64,000 nt of DNA from Sporocytophaga myxococcoides DSM 11118 (GTDB taxonomy: Bacteria; Bacteroidota; Bacteroidia; Cytophagales; Cytophagaceae): positions 62,001 through 126,000 of the forward strand of contig NZ_AUFX01000004.1 in assembly GCF_000426725.1 (NCBI RefSeq), given 5' to 3'. The notes below the pieces were generated by a model. The model searched no databases and was not told where the DNA came from. It saw nothing but the letters and a program-made list of their open reading frames with translations. Shown here piece by piece: positions 20,457 through 29,328 of the stretch (its first letter is position 1; each line of letters opens with the position of its first letter). The translations under genes and the position numbers were made by a program.

Positions 20457-21011
20457 TTAAAATTTCACATTCAGATAGTTCATATCCTTTCCATTATAAA
20501 AAACCAAAGACTGATCCTCTTCTTTGATTTTTGAAATATTTACTATATTCTTTTGTTCAGCAGAAAAATCAAAGAGCAAAGTATTTCTGATACTCATTTC
20601 CGAAATTTGACCAACTTTAAACTGGCCGGTGACCAACCCTTCCATTATCACTATCGGCTCGTCAGCATTAGAAAAGTCAATCCGGACACCAGTACATTTC
20701 AATGCTGTCGGTGCTGAATTAATTTTTATACTTAAATTTTCAGATAGGTATCTAATCAATGCACTTTTTTGCTCCTGATTTAAAGTTTCTGTTTCAAGAG
20801 GGAATGCTTTTTTGACATGCAGACTCATTCCGGAGGAAAGATCGTTTGCAAACATCCTGACATTAAAGTGTAATTCTTCTCCTTGCTTTGAAATATTGGT
20901 CTTGGACATTTTCAAATTATGATTGACAAAGCCACTACAAAGCCATATTAGTAAACAGAGGGTTACACACTTTAATATATTCTTAGCAATCCATTTCATT
21001 ATTAAAGACAT
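20457..21011 (-). CDS. DUF6702 family exported protein
   Basis: A 184-residue protein with an N-terminal signal or membrane segment (about 8-30) and a beta-rich body of the Bacteroidota DUF6702 type. The clearest trait is NTLLFDFSAEQKNIVNI near the end, which matches the conserved core of that family. Its function is unknown. It directly precedes the PL11 lyase (16-base gap), so the two are likely one transcript; a terminator separates it from the pectate lyase upstream. The start could equally be the internal Met at codon 5. Confidence 0.75.
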   Translation of the reverse strand: MSLIMKWIAKNILKCVTLCLLIWLCSGFVNHNLKMSKTNISKQGEELHFNVRMFANDLSSGMSLHVKKAFPLETETLNQEQKSALIRYLSENLSIKINSAPTALKCTGVRIDFSNADEPIVIMEGLVTGQFKVGQISEMSIRNTLLFDFSAEQKNIVNISKIKEEDQSLVFYNGKDMNYLNVKF

Positions 21012-21084
21012 TTAAACATTATAAAATTGAACCTCCATATTTCAGGTATATCCCCTACAATCGAACTTCAAAAAGGTATACAAA

Positions 21085-21119
21085 AAAGCGTGAGTATATT
21101 TTTTATATACTTACGCTTT
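21085..21119 (-). terminator. Terminator between pectate lyase and DUF6702 genes
   Basis: A 15-base stem AAAGCGTGAGTATAT / ATATACTTACGCTTT with one G-T pair and a short T loop, lying 28 bases past the pectate lyase stop. On the minus strand it is followed by T residues from the A-run at 21082-21087. Confidence 0.8.
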
Positions 21120-21147
21120 GAATTTCACTTTACTTATTAACTCGTTA

Positions 21148-24144
21148 TTAATCCTTTACAACCTTTAACCATTTAGTAAATCCATTAGAAGAAACCTTAA
21201 GGAGATACATACCTTTAGATAAATTTTCGCCAAACTCTACTTCATCACTAGCCTGTCCCTTTAAACACAATTTCCCTAGTTGATCCATTAGTTCATATTC
21301 AAAAAAGCCGTATAGTTGGAGTTTTATATTTGAAGCAAATGGATTTGGGAAGACATTTATAAAATTTATTTCTTTCTGGTCATTCAAGGAAGTAATCACG
21401 CATGAGCCTTCAGCAACTCCTTTGGAAAATTGCAGACGGTCGATATTTGCCAGTCCATCAGAAGTAACAGAAGAAATTATCAAATCATTGTGACCTAGTT
21501 TCAGATTCAGATTCACACTTACAATCCCCCATGATGTCCAGTCTTCAGTTGTTGACAAAAACAAAGTATCGATTCTGACCCCGTTTAAGGTAATGATACC
21601 ATCTCTTGGAGCAATGCCCCCATTCGAATAGCGGAATGTAATAGTTGCTATCTGATTTTTATCGCTGTCAATAACATAAGACGCGGAAGCTCCGGCAGCG
21701 TTAGTGGTATTTACATATCCTTCACCTAAAAATCCTTCGTTTTTACTTTCGAATAAACCATCCACTGTGCAGGCACTTTCTCCTTCCATAAATTTATCGC
21801 AAGCTTTAAATGTGCTCTTCCCTCCAACACAAACACCGCAGTTGTCGAGATAAGCTGAACCATTGACATCACCATTACAGTCTTTCACACAGGCTACTTT
21901 TCCAGTATTGCCTCCTACGCATATACCGCAACCGTCAATATATGCTTGTCCCCCCACTGTGCCATTGCAATCTGAAGTACAAGAACCATCTTTTACAGTT
22001 GTTGTACTGAACACAAACTGGTCTATGTTAGGAGCTCCATCAGCAGTTGTGGAGCTTACCTCAAACTTGTTCACTCCTTGAACAAGAGTTACATTTACAT
22101 TTTCAATTTTCCAGTTAGACCACGCTCCAGTTGGAGCACCGATAGCAGTCGTTTGCTTGACCTCATTTACCAGTACATCCACACTTCGGGCAGTGGTTCC
22201 TGCATTAGCATATCTGATACCAATCTTTGTTGTCTGAGCTTTTTCTGAATTGACATACCATGTACCTGTTGAACCTATTGCATTATCCAGATTCAGGTAT
22301 CCATCCTCTTCAAAACCTGCATTCTTTGCTTCAAGTACTCCGGCAGCAGAACAAAACTTTTCTGCTTGCATTGCTCCTGAGCAAGCTGTCAAACTGGTAT
22401 TACCTCCCACGCATACACCGCATGCATCCAGGTAAGCTGTGCCATTATTCACTCCGTTACAATCCAACTTGCATGCTTCTTTACCTGTAGTACCTCCCAC
22501 ACATATGCCACATTCATCCAGGTAAGCAGTGCCATTGGCAGTTCCGTTACAATCTTTTTGAACGGTATTATCTTTTTCCACCAATACGTTTACAGTGAAG
22601 GTAAAGGCCGTTCCATCAGAGCCAGTTACTGTGAATTTGAAAGAAGCCATTCCAAAAAATCCTGGCTGAGGAATAAAGCGGGCTGTTTTACCATCTGCTA
22701 AAACGCTTACAGTGCCGTTTACTTCACTACTTGTCAAGTAAGCAGGTGAAACTTTCTCAAACCCTGCAGTATATTTAGTCAAATCAAAATCCAAAGTTTT
22801 ACCTTGTATCACATGCGCTTTGATATCTCCAAGCCAGTTGATATATTTTTCAATATTGGCATAACCGTCAGCACCTTTTGCCATCGCGTCATTACCAATT
22901 TGATTTAAGCCAAAAGTCTTTTCCCAGAAATCAGGCATTCCATCACCGTCAGTATCTGTGGGCTTAGTACCTGTAACAATAGTCCCGTAACCATTATTAC
23001 CCAGACCTGTTTGAGTTTGCGAAGTATAAAAGCCACTATTAGGTCCTGCCGTACCTGCTCCCGTACCAGTGGTTCCTTTACCGAGGGTACGTATCTGAGA
23101 CATCACCAAACGATCCATCTCATCATATGGAAAAGTCCCGGCAACGGAACTGGTATATCGAAAAGCTGTTGCTGCTGAGTAAGTAGGAATGTTTTTAGTC
23201 TCGGCAGACCATGCCGCAGTCAACACAGTACCAGTTCCTTGATACCAATAAGGAGTTGTAGTAGAGCCATTTAGTATCCCATCTTTATTACTATCCTTCA
23301 AGTTGCCGGAATAATAAATACTTTGATTTTTGTCAATTTGATACCAGGGAAAATTAGATCCGGAACCAGGACCTGAAACAAAATAATTATTTATAATATC
23401 GTGTTTAAATTTGGTGCTTGTATGAGTCGTATAACCCGCATCGCAGTTGTACAATACATTATTGATAAAAATATCATTGACCTTATCAAGAGGGTTTCTG
23501 TTGTGTGAGTTTGCAAAAATGTTGTAAGCCCAGGTCCAGTTGGCATTTGGTGATTCAATATGGGCACCAAATTGTTGATAGGTTGGGTTAGCAATCAAGC
23601 AGTTCTGAAATGTGACATTATTTACCGGAGTTACTGAAGAATTGGTACTTACTCCACCGATGTTGTTCCAGGGAGCAAACTCAATAGTACAATGGTCAAT
23701 GATCACATCATGTGCATCTACCAGGTTTAAACCAACATCTTCATTTGAAGCAACCTCATTTCCAGGCCTTATACGCAAATGACGAATGATAATATTTGAT
23801 TGTTTACCGAAAGATAATTTTCCTCCTCTCAAAGCTATCCCTTCTCCAGGAGCGGTTTGTCCGGCAATGGTAATATTACCTTTCGCGGAAACCGCAGATT
23901 TTAACTGAATGTATCCACTGACATCAAACACTACTATCCTATTGGGCGCACTGACAGCGTCCCGAAAGGATCCCGCCCCCGCATCGTTCAGATTCGTGAC
24001 GTGATAAACTGTTCCTCCTCTGCCACCTGTTACATTTTTTCCGAAACCTACAGCCCCGGGAAATGCAAGTATCTGGGCTAAACCAGCTTGGCTTGACAAA
24101 AGCCAACAAAAGATAATTGAGAAAATTATTCGTGATTTTATCAT
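21148..24144 (-). CDS. Secreted pectate lyase with Cys-rich repeats, CBM modules and T9SS signal
   Basis: Right-handed beta-helix lyase acting on polygalacturonate; 998 residues from the preferred start at 24144 (the frame itself opens at 24225). Signal peptide about 1-24. The catalytic helix (about 25-430) begins FPGAVGFGKNVTGGRGG, carries GQTAPGEGI and the calcium-site strand NIIIRHLRIRPGN, and includes DVIIDHCTIEF as in PL1-like enzymes. An Ig-like domain follows. After it come four Cys-rich repeats of the form DCNGxxNGxAYLDxCGxCVGG, arranged as two pairs that alternate with two CBM35/CBM6-like domains. The end is a T9SS type-A signal starting near VFPNPF. The repeats probably are disulphide- or calcium-stabilised stalks. 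A terminator separates it from the DUF6702 gene. Confidence 0.9.
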   Translation of the reverse strand: MIKSRIIFSIIFCWLLSSQAGLAQILAFPGAVGFGKNVTGGRGGTVYHVTNLNDAGAGSFRDAVSAPNRIVVFDVSGYIQLKSAVSAKGNITIAGQTAPGEGIALRGGKLSFGKQSNIIIRHLRIRPGNEVASNEDVGLNLVDAHDVIIDHCTIEFAPWNNIGGVSTNSSVTPVNNVTFQNCLIANPTYQQFGAHIESPNANWTWAYNIFANSHNRNPLDKVNDIFINNVLYNCDAGYTTHTSTKFKHDIINNYFVSGPGSGSNFPWYQIDKNQSIYYSGNLKDSNKDGILNGSTTTPYWYQGTGTVLTAAWSAETKNIPTYSAATAFRYTSSVAGTFPYDEMDRLVMSQIRTLGKGTTGTGAGTAGPNSGFYTSQTQTGLGNNGYGTIVTGTKPTDTDGDGMPDFWEKTFGLNQIGNDAMAKGADGYANIEKYINWLGDIKAHVIQGKTLDFDLTKYTAGFEKVSPAYLTSSEVNGTVSVLADGKTARFIPQPGFFGMASFKFTVTGSDGTAFTFTVNVLVEKDNTVQKDCNGTANGTAYLDECGICVGGTTGKEACKLDCNGVNNGTAYLDACGVCVGGNTSLTACSGAMQAEKFCSAAGVLEAKNAGFEEDGYLNLDNAIGSTGTWYVNSEKAQTTKIGIRYANAGTTARSVDVLVNEVKQTTAIGAPTGAWSNWKIENVNVTLVQGVNKFEVSSTTADGAPNIDQFVFSTTTVKDGSCTSDCNGTVGGQAYIDGCGICVGGNTGKVACVKDCNGDVNGSAYLDNCGVCVGGKSTFKACDKFMEGESACTVDGLFESKNEGFLGEGYVNTTNAAGASASYVIDSDKNQIATITFRYSNGGIAPRDGIITLNGVRIDTLFLSTTEDWTSWGIVSVNLNLKLGHNDLIISSVTSDGLANIDRLQFSKGVAEGSCVITSLNDQKEINFINVFPNPFASNIKLQLYGFFEYELMDQLGKLCLKGQASDEVEFGENLSKGMYLLKVSSNGFTKWLKVVKD

Positions 24145-24328
24145 ATGCTTATTTGATAAATGATAATATCCCCAGGCATTAAAAATGACTTTGGGATTTA
24201 TTTTCAAGAGAAATACACTGAGCAAAACCTAGAAGTAACATTTTTACAGAAAAAATTATGAGACAACTGATCACTCTGTTATAATAGTCAACCTTTTCAT
24301 TGGCCCTTTCCTCAGGAATTGGCCATAC

Positions 24329-24475
24329 TGTAGAGACGCCATGCCTGGCGTCTCAAAAACTTTGATAATGAGCTACAATGAAAATATTGCTGACAATTAG
24401 GTTTATCGATTGAATTTCTGTTAAAATAAAATGTAGAACTTGTGGATAGTGAGACGCCAGCATGGCGTCTCTACA
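24329..24475. repeat. Inverted pair of palindromic repeats (REP-doublet-like)
   Basis: Two copies of a palindromic unit built on GAGACGCCA...TGGCGTCTC lie at 24329-24355 and 24450-24475 in opposite orientation, 94 bases apart. Each copy can fold on itself and the two can also pair with each other. The outer ends are TGTAGAGACG in both. This resembles REP/REPIN or small non-autonomous elements that are scattered in many genomes. It sits in the gap between the two pectate lyase genes. Confidence 0.75.
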
Positions 24476-24486
24476 TGAAAAAAAAT

Positions 24487-24514
24487 GAGACTGACTCAAA
24501 ACTGAGCCAGCCTC
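24487..24514 (-). terminator. Probable terminator of the second pectate lyase gene
   Basis: GAGACTGACTCA pairs with TGAGCCAGCCTC with two mismatches and an AAAC loop, 33 bases past the stop of the gene at 24547. On the minus strand it is followed by the complement of an A-rich tract. Confidence 0.6.
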
Positions 24515-24546
24515 TTATATAGAAAACAAAGGTTAATTGAGAACTC

Positions 24547-27500
24547 TTAATATTTCAAGAACTTATATACCTTATTCCGGATTTTAGCAAAGTATACACC
24601 TGGACTTAATTCTTCTCCGAACTCTACTTCTGACGCATCTTTGAAACTATCGAAGATTCTACCCTCCGCATTAGTAATTTCAATGTCTGCAGGTCTATTC
24701 AATCTGATATTTAACTTGCTAGCACTTGGATTTGGGAAAATTGACACAGAATAAACTTTAGTCTGATCATCTAATCCAGTAATAACGCAATCTCCCTTCC
24801 CCAGACCTTCACTCACATAACCAATTTGATCGATATTAGCTAATCCGTCTCCCGTTGTCGATGCTAATGTGACAATGTTAATACCTGCTTCAAGATTGAG
24901 ACTTACGTCTAGTGTTTTGTAAGTTATAAACGCCCCTGTAGCGGGGAAACTAAGCTGACCGATTAAAGTAGTGCCATTCACATTAACCGTAGCTTTACGG
25001 TCCGAAGTACCACCACTTGCATATCTGAAACTTAAAGTCTTTAAACCTACTGATTCGGAATTTATATAGAAGGTTATTTGCGAGCCTATTGCATTAGGCA
25101 CATTGATAAATCCGATACCTTTAAAGCCTGTATTATTGTTATCTACAGTACCATCAAAAGAACAGGCATCAATTTCTGCTTCACCTGCTGATGTACAAGC
25201 TGTTTTGCCAGTCTTTCCGCCAACGCAACGATCACAGTTATCTACGATCGCCGTTCCGTTCATTGTTTTATTGCAATCACATGAATTGATAGTTACAGAT
25301 ACTGTAGAAGCAGTAGAAGCAACCCCACCACTGCTTGTAGAGATGGCTTTCAAAGTTTTAGAACCTGTTGAAGTCGGCAACCATAATACCGAATATGGAC
25401 TTTCAGCATCGGAAGCAATAAGGGTAGAGCCATCATAAAAGTCTACTTTTGATATAGTTCCGCTTGAAACTGACGCTGTAGCTGTAATTGTTACAGAATC
25501 TGACTGACAATAACTCTTACCAGATGCAGGTCCTGTTAAATCTATAGTAGGTGCAGGTGTTGAACAAGTGCCGTCAACATATACTCCAACCTTTCTGGTC
25601 ATTGTACTTCCTGCATTATCTTTTACTGATAGGTTAAAAGAAGCAAAGCCACAAGTAGCAGGTTTAAAGGTAGCAGTTGATCCAGAAATAGTAACTGTAC
25701 CATTTACAACAGACGAAACAGAGTATGCTGGGCTTGTCTTGGAATAGCCCATGAACATGTTTGTAAGATTAATAGGCTGAGTAGCTGTATTGGCAATTAT
25801 ATAATGATATTCTGCCATCCAGTTAAGATAGTCTTCCAGATTGGTAAAGCCATCTTTATCAGGATCCCCATTAGATTCGCTGAAATCGCCTTTAGTTGAA
25901 TTCGGATTAAATCCTTTACCCTTCTCCCAGAAATCAGGCATACCATCACCATCAGTATCCCAGTTAGAAGCTCTTGTTGTTGTAGGATAGCTTTCATATC
26001 CTCCTACATCACTTTCCTTGTCAGGGAACCCTGGCTTTCCGGTTACACTACCTTTGTACTTATAAGTCCCGTTCAAAGTCTCATTAACAATTCTTATATC
26101 ATGTTCATCAAATACAGGCTGAGTATGTCCTACATCTGACAACACACTTTTATAAGCATCAATAGCACTTTGAGTAGTTACATAAGATGAAAAAAAAGGA
26201 GCATTGACATATCCTTCATATTTTTTAGAATCATCATTTGAGTAGGTTTCTCTTCTTCCTTTAGATTGAGTTGATTCATCAAAATAGCCAGGCATCACAT
26301 TTCCGGTAAAATATCCACGTTGTGTTCCTAGCCCAGTTCCTTCGTGGTCCATAGACATGGCTACAAAAATTTTACTTCCTGCCCCCGGTTTATAGTAGTT
26401 TCCAACGAAGTTTACTTCCATAGCCCCACCATCAGTGGTACGTCCACCCCAGTTGTAGACAACGTTATTCGTAATATCAAGCCTTCCTGCATAATAAGCA
26501 TTTCCATCAAGCCCTCCTCCCATACTCCAGTTACGGCCATAGTTATGTGCCAATAGATTATGATGGAAGCTTCCTACATCTCCACCGATTGTACCAGCAT
26601 ATCCGTGCTCGGTACCTGGAGGATAATTCTGGTGGTTTGCTGCATTCAGAGCTTCAGAAATCAAGGTACGTTGTAACGTAATGTTTTTAGCACCGCGAGA
26701 ACTGAATGATTCATCTATAGTCCAGCTTATTGAACAATGATCAAGGATACTATGATTAGCACCTGTTAAACCCATTCCGTCAAAGGTCGGACCAGCGCCA
26801 AGTCTTACCTTCATAAACCGGCCAATGACATCATTTCCTGTAAAACCAAAAGGAGCCTTTCTGATACAGATACCTTTGCCAGGTGCTGTTTGTCCTGCTA
26901 CTGTAACATACGGATCGCTCAGCACAAGACGAGATTCCAGAACAATCATTCCACCTACATCAAACACAATAGTTCTTGGACCTGTTTCATTCTCTACTGC
27001 ATATCTTAAACTTCCTGGATTGTTATCATCTTTCAGATTGGTAACATGCACTACTTTACCCCCTCTACCACCAATTGCAAAGCGTCCATACCCTTCCGCA
27101 CCAGGGAACGCCAGCTGTCTTGGTCGAAATACCCAGACATTACCCTTGATAACAGTTCCTGAACTATTCACTTCGTCAACTCTCCAGTAATAAGTGTTCA
27201 TACTATACAAACCTGTTACATTATAACTGGATCCAGTCTGCTGGCCTTTATAACAAGCCGAGCTGGTAGTTCCGGTTTCAACACAAGTTTTATCAGTGCC
27301 GAAATAAACACGATGAGCTGTTGCACTGGAACCTGCCGTCCATTTCAATGTTGCAGAACCTGTTCCAGCGTCAACGTGCCTTTCCCCATCTGCAGGAACA
27401 GGGCTCTTAGCCTGATCTTTTACATTAGGAGTATTCAGTTCAAAACCATTTATATAAACGTTTTTCATAGAAGCAGAAGAAGATGTTTCTGCTTTATATA

Positions 27501-28050
27501 GCAATACAACATTTTTTCCTGCGGTTGCATTAAAAGTAACATATGAACTTGCCACGGTATTTATTGACACAGCTCTGTTTGAAGGATTAAGATTGTTGAT
27601 TGTCAATGTTCCGTTTACATAAACATCAATCGGGGCGAATGAATTTGATGCAGGATCAGCAAATGAATTATGATAAAGCAACATTGAATGTGTTCCTGTT
27701 GAAAGGCCGCTTATAGTAAGCTCAATCTCTGCTCCAGCATTTCCGCCATCCACAACTACACCATCACAAATAAGACGTGCATAGTTTGGCGTCTGTACAC
27801 CTACTTTATACCAGTCAGCACGCAAAGCAGTACCGTTCATTCCTGTCTTTTTAAATGTAAATGTAACCCCGCTGATGGCTTTGGAAATACTTACAGCATT
27901 GTCAGGAACCCAGGCCACATAATTCGGGTCATTGACTTCTGCATCAGATCGACCACTCATGTTCAGGTCGACTTTGACAACCGGAGTTTGAGCCAACAGA
28001 AGGTGTACGCAACTGGAAGCCAGAATAATTAAGAATAAAAATTTTCTCAT
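24547..28050 (-). CDS. Large secreted pectate lyase with N-terminal binding domain and CBM
   Basis: Secreted PL1-like pectate lyase of 1167 residues. Signal peptide 1-20. A beta-sandwich (about 22-205) opens VVKVDLNMSG and looks like a carbohydrate-binding module. An FN3-like domain (about 215-310) follows. The beta-helix (about 312-720) starts FPGAEGYGRFAIGGRGG and has GQTAPGKGI and HSILDHCSISW. Then come an Ig-like segment, a Big-type Ig domain with SKVDFYDGSTLIASD, one Cys-rich repeat (DCNKTMNGTAIVDNCDRCVGG), a CBM35/CBM6-like domain and a T9SS type-A signal (about 1100-1167). The last three modules are near copies of those on the PL11 lyase. It acts outside the cell on homogalacturonan and complements the PL11 enzyme. 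Confidence 0.9.
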   Translation of the reverse strand: MRKFLFLIILASSCVHLLLAQTPVVKVDLNMSGRSDAEVNDPNYVAWVPDNAVSISKAISGVTFTFKKTGMNGTALRADWYKVGVQTPNYARLICDGVVVDGGNAGAEIELTISGLSTGTHSMLLYHNSFADPASNSFAPIDVYVNGTLTINNLNPSNRAVSINTVASSYVTFNATAGKNVVLLYKAETSSSASMKNVYINGFELNTPNVKDQAKSPVPADGERHVDAGTGSATLKWTAGSSATAHRVYFGTDKTCVETGTTSSACYKGQQTGSSYNVTGLYSMNTYYWRVDEVNSSGTVIKGNVWVFRPRQLAFPGAEGYGRFAIGGRGGKVVHVTNLKDDNNPGSLRYAVENETGPRTIVFDVGGMIVLESRLVLSDPYVTVAGQTAPGKGICIRKAPFGFTGNDVIGRFMKVRLGAGPTFDGMGLTGANHSILDHCSISWTIDESFSSRGAKNITLQRTLISEALNAANHQNYPPGTEHGYAGTIGGDVGSFHHNLLAHNYGRNWSMGGGLDGNAYYAGRLDITNNVVYNWGGRTTDGGAMEVNFVGNYYKPGAGSKIFVAMSMDHEGTGLGTQRGYFTGNVMPGYFDESTQSKGRRETYSNDDSKKYEGYVNAPFFSSYVTTQSAIDAYKSVLSDVGHTQPVFDEHDIRIVNETLNGTYKYKGSVTGKPGFPDKESDVGGYESYPTTTRASNWDTDGDGMPDFWEKGKGFNPNSTKGDFSESNGDPDKDGFTNLEDYLNWMAEYHYIIANTATQPINLTNMFMGYSKTSPAYSVSSVVNGTVTISGSTATFKPATCGFASFNLSVKDNAGSTMTRKVGVYVDGTCSTPAPTIDLTGPASGKSYCQSDSVTITATASVSSGTISKVDFYDGSTLIASDAESPYSVLWLPTSTGSKTLKAISTSSGGVASTASTVSVTINSCDCNKTMNGTAIVDNCDRCVGGKTGKTACTSAGEAEIDACSFDGTVDNNNTGFKGIGFINVPNAIGSQITFYINSESVGLKTLSFRYASGGTSDRKATVNVNGTTLIGQLSFPATGAFITYKTLDVSLNLEAGINIVTLASTTGDGLANIDQIGYVSEGLGKGDCVITGLDDQTKVYSVSIFPNPSASKLNIRLNRPADIEITNAEGRIFDSFKDASEVEFGEELSPGVYFAKIRNKVYKFLKY

Positions 28051-28453
28051 AATTAATGGATTAAAAGGATATTCTTATTTCTGCATTAATATTTAAATCC
28101 TTGTTTAAGCAGAATACCCAGTCCCAAAATCAGAAGTAACATTTTTTATAAAAAAAATCGCTGACCGAAAAAAATAGTCATTAATCTTCTCCATTCTATC
28201 AGTGTATCAAAGCATTTAAAATATTGAAAAGGAGGAAAGAAAACTTATTTAATATAAAAGACCTACTCAAAATGAGATAACCAAGTTTTATATTAAATCA
28301 ATAAAATCCAATCTTTATATATAGGAAATTATTTACTCTTTTACATCAATTATTCTCCATGAGCTGAAATTCATTTCTTAACCATGACTTAACAAAAAGA
28401 TAAATAACAAAGACCCACTGATCAAGGGTTTTATTAATATATAGCGTTAAGAT
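28051..28453. other. Divergent promoter region
   Basis: About 400 AT-rich bases between the pectate lyase (minus) and an unknown gene (plus). It should hold both promoters. I see no strong palindrome or conserved element. Confidence 0.4.
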
Positions 28454-29167
28454 ATGAGGACATTTAGCAACCAAGAAAAAAGGATACTTAGAAAGATCAT
28501 AAGCCTTAACAAAAGAGGAGCCAAAATAATCTCTCTTATTCCTTTTTCAGAAAACCTACTGAACCTACGTTCACAACTTTATGTCATAAAAGGAAAAGAT
28601 ACTTCTCATTTATCAAAAGAAGAATTTTATCCTTTCTGCAAAATTGAAATATACGGTAAGGCAGCCGATGTATACAAAGATTACTTTGCATTAACTCAAA
28701 GATTATTATACGTTACCGAGTTTATTGATTACCTTCTGAAAGAAAAATATTTAGTAGTAAGGGAGCCGAATATACTTTCAAGCTTTTACTTTAACAAAAT
28801 TGAATACCTATCAAAAGAATTAAATGGCGAAGATTCAGGAGCAGTAAAAATAGATTTGAAGATTACATCAGAGATCAAAACATTTCTGGAAAAATGTAGC
28901 TATTACTATACCCCAACTAATGCTTTAATCCAACTGATTAAAAATAATTTCAGAACAGGAAATGGAAATAATCTATGGATCAGCAAAATCTCTCTTGGTT
29001 CCTTGTTTGACTATTTATTGTTCATATCTTCGGACTGGGGCAATTATACATATCAGCGGACAAGTCACAGGGCAGTAAATGTAAGACCTCACAAAAGCAT
29101 TTATCATACCAATGAAAGTTCAATACATAATACAGATCTTGTTTATATGTCAATGCTTGAAGATTGA
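28454..29167 (+). CDS. Hypothetical protein, 237 residues
   Basis: I do not recognise this protein. It has no signal peptide or membrane segment and is rich in Lys, Leu, Ile and Tyr. It looks mostly helical, with a basic N-terminus (EKRILRKIISLNKRGAKII) and a Ser/Thr/His-rich C-terminal tail after about residue 200. It is the only plus-strand gene among the surrounding degradative genes. It is followed by a hairpin terminator shared with the GH30 gene that converges on it. A cytoplasmic role, perhaps regulatory, is only a guess. Confidence 0.7.
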   Translation: MRTFSNQEKRILRKIISLNKRGAKIISLIPFSENLLNLRSQLYVIKGKDTSHLSKEEFYPFCKIEIYGKAADVYKDYFALTQRLLYVTEFIDYLLKEKYLVVREPNILSSFYFNKIEYLSKELNGEDSGAVKIDLKITSEIKTFLEKCSYYYTPTNALIQLIKNNFRTGNGNNLWISKISLGSLFDYLLFISSDWGNYTYQRTSHRAVNVRPHKSIYHTNESSIHNTDLVYMSMLED

Positions 29168-29210
29168 GTTGCATTGATCATTTACATTTTCAACAAATAT
29201 TAAAGAAAAA

Positions 29211-29240
29211 AAATAACCCCGAAACACTTCAGGGTTATTT
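29211..29240. terminator. Terminator between convergent genes
   Basis: A perfect 9-base stem AAATAACCC / GGGTTATTT with a 12-base loop. It has an A-rich tract on the left and AAATT on the right. It can serve the plus-strand gene ending at 29167 and possibly the GH30 gene ending at 29329. Confidence 0.7.
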
Positions 29241-29328
29241 AAATTTACGAATTAAAATAAACAGGTGTATAATTATAATATGGCTGATTTATTTCTCTAC
29301 AACCATATACTTGTTGGCCACAGAAAAT

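Noticed and set aside
21770-22560. Regular repeats as a CRISPR array
   Set aside because: The repeats are in frame inside the pectate lyase and encode Cys-rich protein repeats; the intervening parts are coding as well.
25103-25438. 111-codon plus-strand frame
   Set aside because: Antisense to the pectate lyase; the same shadow pattern occurs opposite the PL11 gene at 17763-18020, as expected from shared modules.
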